Source of the DNA: Hygrocybe punicea | Taxonomy: Eukaryota > Basidiomycota > Agaricomycetes > Agaricales > Hygrophoraceae | DNA length: 64,000 nt | Direction: 5' to 3' | NCBI GenBank assembly: GCA_963556145.1 | Contig: OY744461.1 | Span: 4,092,001-4,156,000, forward strand | Part shown: positions 42,977-53,403 of the stretch, piece by piece | Position numbering within the stretch: the stretch's first letter is position 1 | How the letters are laid out: every line of letters starts with the position of its first letter | The notes under the pieces: model-generated | What the model saw: only the letters and a program-made list of their open reading frames with translations | What the model was told of the DNA's origin: nothing | Database searches by the model: none | Position numbers and translations under genes: made by a program

Positions 42977-45900
42977 ATGTTCAATACCTTGAATTTATCT
43001 CTTCAGTCATACATTCCACCTGACTATGGACATCGACATGAGTTTAGAGTTCATTTCAGCGGCAGGGGGATCCATCTAACTTACTCTCCATTAGGCTATG
43101 TCTGTGGTGGTGGTAATTCCGGCGAGATCTCTGACACCGAGTCTCTCCTGGGGTTAGAGATGGTTATTCCAATTAAGTATCTTGAAGGGTACTCAGCTTA
43201 CGAAGCTTCGCCTCCCGATGTTCCTTTCTCACTTGGCCATCTTGCGGCGCTCACAATCGACCAATGTACCACCTTGATGATTCCAGCCTCCCTTTCCGAC
43301 AATTCGGTGCGATTTATTGGATGGTCGGAAACCATGCCCACGACCACCACGTTTCTGCTTGGTGATGGTTTGATTCCGTCTCTGAGAGACATCCGTGTCT
43401 TTCTAGGCAACCAATCTGAGCAATATGCAAGGGGTAAACGGTCTGTGGTTATTGAAACTCAAGGTGAATCACCACATTGGGAGTATGTTGCACCTGCTTA
43501 CCGCAAAGATTGCAGGAATTGTGTTCTCTGTGCACTTTCATGATGCGCGACGTTGGTCAAACGCGTCGTTGTTCCGCCAGCGCGTGACCAGATTATTATC
43601 CGTTGTTGATATTGTCCGTTCTCACGCCTTGCTGAGTCCTGCCGACTTAGGCTACCTTCTTCGTTCACGGGTTAACACAGAACTGTGTGGATTTCCTAAG
43701 GACTTAAGTGTTCCTGATCTTTGCACCTTGCACGAACTTCTTGGCGAAAACTGGCTCGGTGAGCGCATTCTTGACGCTCGGGCTTATCAGATTATGTGCA
43801 ATGTCAATTTGCGATATAACGCACACTTTGTGCTCTTTCTTCCCGCGATCTTTCACACAATGCTCACAAATGCCTATCAAGCAAGACATTTTTCAAAGTC
43901 CTTAACAGACCTCCGCGAATCGCTTCTTACCGACCTTCCCCGATTCATTTCCTTCAATTTCAACAAAGATGGCGATCATTGGGCACCATGCATTGTCTCG
44001 TTGGAACAACGCCTCGTCCTTCAAGGTGATTCTATGGACCGGGCTGCTGATGAGGCTCTTCTTGCGATGTTGGAATGGTTTCTAGGTGACGTGACAGAGG
44101 TGCAAGGGAGCTGGTCCGAGAGCGCTCTTCCTGTACCTAACCAGGGTCCGGGTAGCGGGTCTTGCGGGATTGTTTCTATCAGCGCCATCCATTCATTCCT
44201 TGACCCGGATGTAGTCATTTGGTCCCAAGAGACAGCGTTGCAATTTCGTCTAGATTGGCTGCAGCAGCTCTTGCGCCATCACTTGGCAGCAGCTCGCTCA
44301 CAAGAAGAGACCGCGGTCAGTCAGTTTCTCATTGAGATCTGTCACTGGAAAGTTCTGACCTGATTGCAGTCCACTCCCTTGCTGGAACAAGCTCAAGGTG
44401 TTCCTCGCCTCCGAGCACCTTCGGTTGATTCGGATGCTCAAGAAACGCATTCAGGATCCATGTCTGATCCAGATGATGGCTACCATACGCCTGACCATCA
44501 ATCAGCAAAGTTTGGTCCCACAGTACCGCGATCTCTGAGCGGTTCCCCGCACAAGTCCCCGGACGCTCCTCTGGATCCACAGCGACCACAAATTGGAATG
44601 TTCTTCAAGGCGGTGGGGGACATTGTACACTTTGTGTACGTCTATGAGCATCGTCGCAGATATGAGTGGAAAAAGGGTGAAAGTGAACACAGCAGAGATG
44701 GTAAGCTATTTATGAGCGTTCTCTTGCTCCGAAGCATTCATTTCTCACCTTACGACTCTTCAGGGAAGGTCAAACGACTTCGCCTTAGGTGTTCTTCCGC
44801 CTCTCAGCATCAACCTAAGTCTGGCAAGACTCTCGATCCTGCAGACTATCGACACGGCAAAACCAAGCAGTGCTCATGCATGGCTCGTGTCAACATCCGG
44901 CTTTCGGCTGCAGGTCTTTATCATCTCACATCTGTGAATCTTGTTCATAACCACCCAGCCCCCCACAACAATCACCTCCCAATATACAACCCGCCATCCC
45001 AAGCACAGAAGGACTTTGTTCGTGACCTCGTAGCCGTCAAATCATTGTCAAGGTCCGACATTCACTCGCTGTTGTCGAGTCGGTTCCCTGACCATCCCCT
45101 CACTGTGCGCCAAGTGGCAAACATTCTTGACAGTGCAAGGAGAAGTGCTCAAAATGCAGTGGAACTGCTTGGTGGAGATTTGGTAGCAATAGTGGAGAAG
45201 CTCACGCAGCTGAAAAATGTGGATCACTGTTGGGTCTTTCATGTTCAAGTTAACGAGGAGACGCGCCAATTTCAGAGGATCTTTTGGATGTCGCCTCGCC
45301 AGGTGTCCCTTGCTCAACAATTCAGTGATGTCATCATTAATGACATCACCATGTTGCGAAACAAGTATGGTTTACCGCTCAATGTCTTTGTTGTCATCGA
45401 TCAATTTTTTGTCACTCGCAATATCGCTTACTCGCTCCACACGGGCGAGACCGCAGACGAGCATCAATGGGCCCTTGATTGCCTGTTTGAGGTGCTTCCA
45501 CCCTGTCCGGAGCATGTCTTCTTTTCTGACGCAGACATGGGACTAGAGCTGGCCGTTTCTAGGCATCCAGCCTTGGAAATATCCTTTCATGGACGTTGTC
45601 TCAACCACCTCGATGGCAATGTTGTCAAGAAATTGGCTTCCACTCTCAGACCGTTATTGCAATCATTCCGTGAGGCCTTTTGGAGTGTGTATTATTCGGT
45701 TTCGCTGACTGCTTTTGAAAGAGCATGGGAGGACATCATTGCAAAGTTCCCAACCGCGGAACCCTACCTTCAGAACGAGCTCTGGCCAACTCGCGAAACT
45801 TGGGCATGGACCTATGTCGCCATGCGTTTCACATGTGGTGTTCGCACATCTGGTCACGTAGAGGGTGAAAATGCGGTCAACAAGTTACTGGGTGATTCCA

Positions 45901-47238
45901 AGACGACTGTGTATGAATTGTCGATGCACTTGATGGAGCGAGCTGATACTCAGTGTGACCTTGAAGCGTTGCATGTTCGTCAGGTAAGTGTTTTATGAAT
46001 TGTTGTCAAAAGTCACCTAATGCTGTCACTCAGACTGCCCGGCTTCGTCATCCATCTCAGACTGATCTCCTTTTCACACAACCTTTGGAGCTTCTCCGAA
46101 ACCATTGTGTCCCTTACGCCGTTCAGAAATCGTACGACCAGATGTCACAGTCTTTGTACTACAATGCAAATGCCATTACTCGGCCTCCTGGCAAAGAAAA
46201 TTGGGTTTGTACACCTTTTTTTTGCATTCGTTAGAGCTAATTGATTTGCAGTGTGCTGTGACCAATGCTCAAGAATCACCTTCCATCAATGTTCCGGCAG
46301 ATGAGGCAGAATGGGTAATCACTACATTGGAGGTATGTTTTGATTGCACATGCTTTCAGAGATGCCGAGATCCAATTGTTGCATCAGGATCTCCTCAACA
46401 ATTTTACTGAGGATGCTATTCATATCTCGGCGAAATATCTCCTGGAGTTAATACTGGAACGTGGCTGGGATTGCATGGCACTGTTCCGGGTTGATCACTA
46501 TGCAACGTTGGCCTCTCATTATCTCGCTGTACTTGCAAATGGCCACTTCGTGTGTGACTGCATGATGGGAACGAGCCTTGGCATTCCGTGTCACCACTTT
46601 TATGCCATACTCCGAATCTCAAAGTCACCCGCCAAATTCCACCTAGGCTTGTTCAACAGGAGGTCAGTGATTCCACGAAGCACTGACCATGTCTAACCGC
46701 ATTCACAGGTGGCTCGCGACCCAGAATTTTGATATCACGACGACTAAGGCTGTGACAATTGGTCATGGTGGTCAAGACGACTCGGCGATGGTACCTCTTA
46801 TCCCCGAGTACTTACCTCCATTTCACAGACATTCTTCGCCCCTACCCACCACTCGAACTTTACCTCCGAAGGTCATCCACCATCAAGCCATCTCGAAATT
46901 CCAGGGTGTTTTACAACATGTCAATACGGAGGCCGATCTGCAGAGTTTAAATGCTGATCTCGAAGCCATGATGTATGTCATCTTGACAATTACTTATTTG
47001 AGACTAAGCTGTGATGAGCAGTGAGCAATGAAATACTGTGGCAGGTCCAGCAATCTTACCTCCTCGTCCAATTCGAACCAAAGGTCGCCCCCGAAAGAAG
47101 CGACTCGCCTCGGCCATTGAAGGAGAGAGGGGTGGCAAGAAGGTTAAGTTCACGGAAGGTGATGGCCCTGGGCGCCGCAAGTGCTCAAAGTGTGGGCAAC
47201 GTGGTCATTATGCAACAACTTGTAGCAAGAAAGCGTAA
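42977..47238 (+). CDS. Ulp1/C48-like peptidase fused to MULE transposase
   Basis: Proposed exons: 42977-43463, 43516-44315, 44370-45983, 46034-46204, 46252-46332, then about 46334-46662, 46709-46972 and about 47044-47238. N-terminal region unknown. The C48-type catalytic set follows: HWAPC (His), LQGDS (Asp), NQGPGSGSCG (Gln, Cys). Joining 44315 to 44370 removes a 54-bp GTCAGT...TTGCAG intron and fuses it in frame to the transposase: a FAR1/WRKY-like zinc region (CSCMARVNI, VHNHP), DDE positions in NDITMLRNKYG, FFSDADMGLELA and EGENAV, a SWIM finger (FVCDCMMG, GIPCHHF), an AT-hook-like GRPRKKR, and a final CCHC knuckle (CSKCGQRGHYATTC). A one-base frame discrepancy near 46333 and an unresolved last intron may mean decay. 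The peptidase may process SUMO or the transposase itself; that is inference. Confidence 0.75.
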
Positions 47239-47724
47239 CCCATGAGCCTGCTTATGTACAATTAATTGAACTGCCAGTATTGACGTAGTGTATGTAACTC
47301 TTCGAATCAGTCCCTTCACATCAATAATAAGTGCATGCATCATGAATATGACTCGAAATATAAGTACATGAGATTTCCTTGCAATGATGGCCGCAACAGG
47401 TCCAGCTTGCCCTTGAATTCTAGCAAAAACAAGTACATATGCTATCCACGGTTTGGTTCAGTGCAGCCATTTGCCACGAACCTGTAGGGTCAGGTTCGTG
47501 GGCGCAGGTTCGGGTTCCAGACCTGTTTGTATTGGGTTCCGGGTAGGCATCCTGGACACCTCGCGAATGCTGCGCACACGTCAATTGACGCGGCCGTACG
47601 TGTTCGCAAGGTAGTGGTTTGACTTGGGGAGGCCAGGGGAGCTGTGCAGCATGAAGAGGGCAGGGACTTCTCGTCCTCGTTCCCCTTGCTGTTGCTGCCC
47701 ACCTGTCCTCACTCGTCATCGCCC
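47239..47724. other. MULE interior, no gene
   Basis: 3' flank of the transposase gene. 47460-47620 is a GC-rich block with CCTGTAGGGTCAGGTTCG-like inverted wording and CAATTGACGCGG, similar in style to 36640-36780. No coding signal. Confidence 0.45.
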
Positions 47725-47935
47725 ATCCCCGCAATATACAGAACTGGTGTGGCCTTCGAAGGGACCGGCTATGATCTGGCCAGTCTCGACATCCCAATCG
47801 CGCACTGAGGAACCGTCCAACGAGTATGTAACTGACGAGACAGAACTTCATGGTCTTCAAAGGGGCCAGCTGCAATCTGGCCAGTCTCAATATCCCATAC
47901 ACGCATATCATCCCAGGATTGGTTTCGTTGTCCCA
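47725..47935 (-). pseudogene. WD40-repeat fragment captured by the MULE
   Basis: Two WD repeats in tandem on the minus strand: WDIETGQIAAGPFEDH and, after a frame slip, SLDGSSVRDWDVETGQIIAG followed by PFEGHTSSVY. This is the wording of the WD40 part of mushroom NACHT/NLR-type proteins. Only about 70 residues remain. Confidence 0.65.
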
Positions 47936-47961
47936 GTCCGGGTTGTGGTCGTGGTCGCAGT

Positions 47962-48425
47962 CACAAGCAGTTAGTACAAGTTGGAAAGAGTGTTGAGAAC
48001 GTACCTGGGCCGTATGTGGGCGCGCCGCCTCCTGCCCTTGTTCTCCCTCATTGTCGTCATTGCCGTGGGGTGGCGACGATGTGGCGCGAAGTGGTGATAA
48101 TGTGGTGGTAGCGGTGATAAAGGTGATATTGACGTCGGCGCCTCCTCATCCCTGGTGTTGGTGATTGTTGTTGTCGCCGTTTGCTAGGCCCCACGTTGTT
48201 GAGTGGGACTCGGCCACAGGAATAATATTGATGAGATTGATACTGAGAGCATATGTAGGGACTCACCTAGAGTGTTCGGACCACCCTTCCCGGTAGCTTG
48301 GTAGTATATCGGGGGCGGTGCGTTATGTGCGGGTCCCTGAACTTTGCTTGTGGCCACCTATATATTTGGCATTAGTCCAATCGTCAGATCGAGATGTAAG
48401 TATTGCAACATACACGCCTGATTCA
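47962..48425. other. MULE right subterminal region
   Basis: GTGGTG/GTCGTC-rich DNA with no convincing gene, leading to the inverted terminal repeat near 48480-48513. Confidence 0.45.
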
Positions 48426-48522
48426 ATAATGGGGGGAGCTACGTGGACCCTAGCTCCCCTCCCAAAAAAGGAGATTTGTAAGCAGCTCCCCGGGGAGCCA
48501 AATAGATTAATCCTATATACAT

Positions 48523-50961
48523 TATCTTTTATGCAACATGTATATTTCAAGCAAAATCACTTATCGATGTTCATAACAATCATATAAATAAAAATCCACT
48601 GAAAGAAAAACAACTCTGTTCATGCCATGTACAATGTTGGCCCACTCAACAAGCACAGCTGTCTTTATGTTATCATCTTATGTGCAACATTCAAGGTTAT
48701 AGAGAAGTAGGGTTGAGCAAATGTAAGTCAATTGTTATCATACTGTTTAGGGGGTAGTTATGTTTGGCAGTTGACCTATTACTCCCTAAACATTTGTTTT
48801 ATGACTGAGAATATTGCATGATAATACAGCGCAGAAGATGTGACAGTAAGAGAGGATGCTGATGAAGACTCAAGACACTCTGTGTAGTTTTTTTTCTTCT
48901 ACTTTTATATTACTGAGGTGAGAGGTGGGCTTATTAGAACAATTTGCAATATATACATATGTTATATGTCTTAATATGTAACATGCATTATGCAATTTAA
49001 TGTTATTGCTTGCTTCATCATGAAAGTGGGAAGAGGGAAAAAAGAACTTGTTCATGCCGTGCGCAGCACTGGCCCACTAAACAAGTTAAAAGACTTGTTC
49101 TTTATCAGACCAGGCTCAGTGAGGGTTTGTAATTAATTAATTAATAAAATTGATTGCATGTATAGGACTTCTTTTTTAGGCACCAGATATAATTCTACTT
49201 ATTATACTGGAAAATAACATGTGGTCCTAGCCATGCTTGGGCAAGCTTAGATAAGCATATGGGTTGCCACAGAAAAGACAAATTACCTTCCAATTATATT
49301 CAAAATATTGATACTGACGTTAATTCTTATCGGAATCAGCTGAAAATTGAACTGCTGACTAATATATCTATTTAGGGCAAGGTGTGAGAGTCACATGTGA
49401 TCACTCTAATCATATAAGGTAATTTCTGATATTGTATACCAAATTTTATGACAGTGATAGTCACATGTGACCAGTCTAACTATATAAGGTAATTTTATAT
49501 AATATGTGATAAATTTTATACTCATCATGATATTGTTTACTGCATATAACAAATCTAATTATATAATATACTAATATATATATTTTATCATGTGTTTTAG
49601 TTTATATAGTGTTGTTTAAGCTTTAGTAAATATATACAAATAGATATAAATAAGGACAAATAAGGAGCTTATTTACTGATATTATTGGCAGATATTTATA
49701 AGTAATGTTACAATTTAGTCATATGACAAACAAATACAAATAAATAAATCTAATATAGTTAGATTACTTTGTATTTCAATTTTAGTTTGGTCAATTTTCT
49801 TATGTAATCATGATTATGTAATCATTAGTTAGATCACCATTTGAACCCAGACTTTGAACCTTATTGTGCTTTTGCCTCTTGAACCTGAATCATCACCTTC
49901 CCATTCGGTATATAAATATCGTGTTTTTTTTTACCTTTTTGGCTCGTTTAAGCTCAGTTTTCCTTATTCAGACTCCGAAAAATTGTTTCCTGGATCAGGT
50001 GATGTGCGCGGACTATTCAGGGTCCAATGATGACATAAGCTTTCCTTTTTTGGACATACAAGTCAAAAATTCTTCGGATTTTTGTGCTTTTTCTTTCATG
50101 TGGCTCTGTTTTGTTTCTTGGACCACTGGTAATGTCTTCTACTTGTGTATATTATTATTTGTTGTCATAATCTATCATTTGACAGCCAATCTCCCTGTCA
50201 ACATTCAAAGTATGTGAAAATTTCACATTGTTTCACCTTTTCAGATTGTATAAGCTCATTTCTTTACCTACAGATTAACAGTAGATCTTTTCTGGCTCAG
50301 GTATAAATATCTTACCATTTAAGATCACATGCTGACATAATATTTCTATATATAGACTTAAAATGTGGAATTTCTTGGAATTTCTTCATTTTACTCTTAT
50401 ATCTGCTGAAATGTATATTGGTATGTTGTTTATTCATCTTCTCCAGCTAGATTTGACATACACATATTATTATCTGGCTTCTATTGTCATAACAACTATA
50501 AAACTGTTCACAAAAATGTTAAAAATGTCATCCATGTCACAATGTCTTATGATTTTTATCATTGCAATGTCATGGGCACAATGTGCTGTCATTGGGATTG
50601 GCCTTGTGCCTCCTAAAAATGTCATACAAAATGTCCATGTCACACCAACTGTCTTTGTCATACCAAATGTCATTCTGTGCCCTGTTACATTGAATTTTTA
50701 TAAAGACAATCTGACAAAGTGACAATCCCATTTATTTACCAAGTTTAGTCTCTGTTCATCAGTCCACCTCTTGTTTCACATCACAAATCTCTGAAAAAAT
50801 CACAAGTATCCACAACAGTGCTGAATTTGTTCTGTCTAGTTGTCAATTAGCTTCTACCTCTTTTCTATTTGAACTATATGCCAGAGTCATCTTCAACATG
50901 TTTGATTTGCTTGCTGTGTATCATTGTACAACTAGCCTTGCTAATAAATGCATGTATATTA
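48523..50961. other. AT-rich repeats, no gene
   Basis: Contains an ATGCC(A/G)TG...GGCCCACT(C/A)AACAAG repeat (about 48615, 49050, also 53280), the second copy of the 38600-type repeat (49085-49520) with GTCACATGTGA palindromes, and 49520-50900 with AT-rich low-complexity DNA and recurring ATGTCAT words (50520-50690). Short open frames lack coding signs. Confidence 0.5.
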
Positions 50962-51727
50962 CAGCCGTTTGCATAAAGCATGACAGTTGCCACATTTTTT
51001 TGTTTATAAGAAAAACAAAGACTTCGTGAAATTTCAAGTGTGAAATAGTGTATCTCATGAAATACTGAATGGATTGAGATCATTGTAGAGGCAAATTTTA
51101 TCTATTCTTCAAGGCCTTTTCAGCTGTGTTATTACATTTGAGCTGTGTCTAGTGTATGCTGAGCTATAAGCATAATAAGATAGAGTAGCAGCTGAACATT
51201 GAATGATAAATAGCTCTGTCAATACCTCTTGGATTGAGATACTTGTATGGAGTAAAATGTTCATTTTTTCAATGTGAATCTGCTCCAATACCGGGATTTC
51301 CAATATTTACAGATTCTAAATCCATAGTGTTGATCTCATTCAAATTTAGGAATATCTCTAACTTGCACTCAGAAAATGTTCAACATTGAAAATCCCGGTA
51401 TTTGAGCAGATTCACATTGAAAAAATGAACATTTTACTCCATACAAGTATCTCAATCCAAGAGGTATTGACAGAGCTATTTATCATTCAATGTTCAGCTG
51501 CTACTCTATCTTATTATGCTTATAGCTCAGCATACACTAGACACAGCTCAAATGTAATAACACAGCTGAAAAGGCCTTGAAGAATAGATAAAATTTGCCT
51601 CTACAATGATCTCAATCCATTCAGTATTTCATGAGATACACTATTTCACACTTGAAATTTCACGAAGTCTTTGTTTTTCTTATAAACAAAAAAATGTGGC
51701 AACTGTCATGCTTTATGCAAACGGCTG
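50962..51727. mobile_element. Near-complete palindromic MITE of the outer-element family
   Basis: Two arms of about 350 bp (50962-51310; 51378-51727) are almost perfect inverted copies around a short centre; ends CAGCCGTTTGCATAA, flanked by TA (50960-50961; 51728-51729). The ends and the ATCTCAATCCAT...CAGTATTTCATGAGA block match the arms of the 4491-35085 element. Confidence 0.88.
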
Positions 51728-51729
51728 TA

Positions 51730-52043
51730 AGTTAAAACTTCAACAGAATCTGTTCAGAAAACATGACTTCAGAGCTTACTTGAAATACATTACAAAACAA
51801 CCTATATTAACCAATGGAGCCATTCTGCTGTTTTTCTTAGTTCTGCATCATTTCCTAGCTTTTCAAGTGTCTGCTCACTATATTTGTAATAAAACTTCGA
51901 AATTATATGACATTTTCAAGTCTGACAATATACCTTTCAGTGCTAATGTTCATATGGAATGTATTGGTGGAGGCAAGGCAAAGGTATTCTCACTTCATGA
52001 ACTAATTCCTGCTTCAACCAATGATAATGCAATATGCAACTAG
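51730..52043 (+). pseudogene. Unrecognised open fragment
   Basis: About 100 codons stay open and read as plausible protein (LFRKHDFRAYLKYITKQ, YICNKTSKLYDIFK, MECIGGGKAKVFSLHEL), more than expected for AT-rich DNA. No start, family or continuation found; probably a remnant of a transposon or host gene. Confidence 0.3.
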
Positions 52044-52069
52044 TGAATGGCATGGTGATACACAGCGCA

Positions 52070-52880
52070 TGTCCCTAAGCACGGAAATGTTCTATTGGAC
52101 CTATTCTAGCCTCGGACATGCTGCGATTCACTGCGAAACATCCCGATTTATATGTATCTCCATTGCGATGCGACTGCGATATGCACGCAATACGGGCGAT
52201 AATTTGACATTACGGCAATTTTCTTCGGAGCACTTCGGCCCCCTTTGGAAACATATTTCGAGCCTCTCTGACATCATCCACACTTATATCGTTCACCCTA
52301 TTCCATTCCGATTCCGTTCCGGTTCCAGGGAAGTCTTTATGTGACATGTTTCACTTATTTCAAACATTATAGCTCCTATCCTGATATTTTGGAAATTGCT
52401 TCGCATGGTGCTATACCCTTCATTTCAGTTCCATTTCATCCCTATTGCACCATAGTTCCGTTGCGCACCGTCTATTTGTCTTGCCTTCTTCACCCTGTAT
52501 TGTCCTAACAACCAACTTCGCATAAATACCCCCTATAGTTTACATACTAGAGAGATGTCTTGTATACCCCTGATTCCAGTCTATCATATCACCTCTTTAC
52601 TGCGCTGTCCATGCGATAGCTCCGCTATGCTCTATTAAACTTTGCGTTCCTTCTACAAAGTGCTACGTATACGCTGAAAACATCGCCGACTGTTTCGCAC
52701 ATGCCGCGCACATCGCACACATCGCGCGCATCAGAAACATCATCGCCACTATCCAGAGCACCTCTGAGTATTTTTACTAACCTTTTGGATTGAGATTGAA
52801 CCCCTCAGAATTTGTACAGCACTGTGGTAGAGTTGGTATTTGATTCCGTTCACATTACCGCAGTGCACCCTTTCAATGGG
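52070..52880 (-). repeat. Dispersed repeat, inverted partner of 37650-38470
   Basis: See 37650. Here the end corresponding to the repeat's outer tip abuts a foldback element at about 52872. Confidence 0.75.
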
Positions 52881-53168
52881 TATGGCGACCCGCACGGGTC
52901 ACGGGTAAGGGTAGCCGCGGGTACGGGTACGGGTACAATTCTCCTACCCGTGAGCTTTATTTTAAGCCCTGGATCATCCAAAATGGTCAAGTATTGGGTG
53001 AGTTATGATCAAAACAATCATTCTTCATTGTTTTGATCATAACTCACCCAATACTTGACTGTTTTGGACGATCCGGGGCTCAAAATGACGGGTAAACCCG
53101 CCGGATCACGGGTAGGGGTAGCTGCGGGTACGGGTACAGGTACAGCACCAATACCCACGGGTTACCTG
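52872..53168. mobile_element. GGGTACGGGT foldback element with a perfect 33-bp hairpin
   Basis: Centre: 52986-53018 and 53027-53059 are exact inverted copies with an 8-nt loop; weaker pairing extends outward to GGGTACGGGTA tips. Related by its termini to the 35559-36865 element. No coding content. Confidence 0.8.
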
Positions 53169-53403
53169 TGCCATTTACTATATGCAACACATGTTATGTA
53201 TCTTATGCCATATGTGACATGCTTTATGCAATTATCTTAATTCAGCAAAGAAGTGGGAAGGGGGAAAAAGAAACTCGTTCATGCCATGCACAGCACTGGC
53301 CCACTAAACAAGTATTGATTCAACAACCTGTATACAACTGGATATGTGCTAATGGTTTCACTCCCTGCTGTCCCATCTCACACTATCACTGCACCCTCAC
53401 TGC

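Larger units (their letters stand above)
40160..48513 (+). mobile_element. MULE transposon carrying host-gene fragments
   Basis: Ends GGGAGTATCTATTTGGCTCC (left) and, inverted, GGATTAATCTATTTGGCTCC (right), each followed by CCGGGG. They are flanked by a 9-bp TSD TATATACAT (40151-40159; 48514-48522), the MULE signature. Cargo: fragments of clathrin heavy chain and Hsp90 (minus), an unknown exon pair, the peptidase-transposase gene (plus) and a WD40 fragment (minus). The TIRs are short (about 30 bp recognisable) for a MULE. Confidence 0.85.

Noticed and set aside
46333..46360. A short intron resolving the MULE frame change
   Set aside because: GTATGT...TTTCAG would be 27 bp and gives the wrong phase; left as a possible frameshift.
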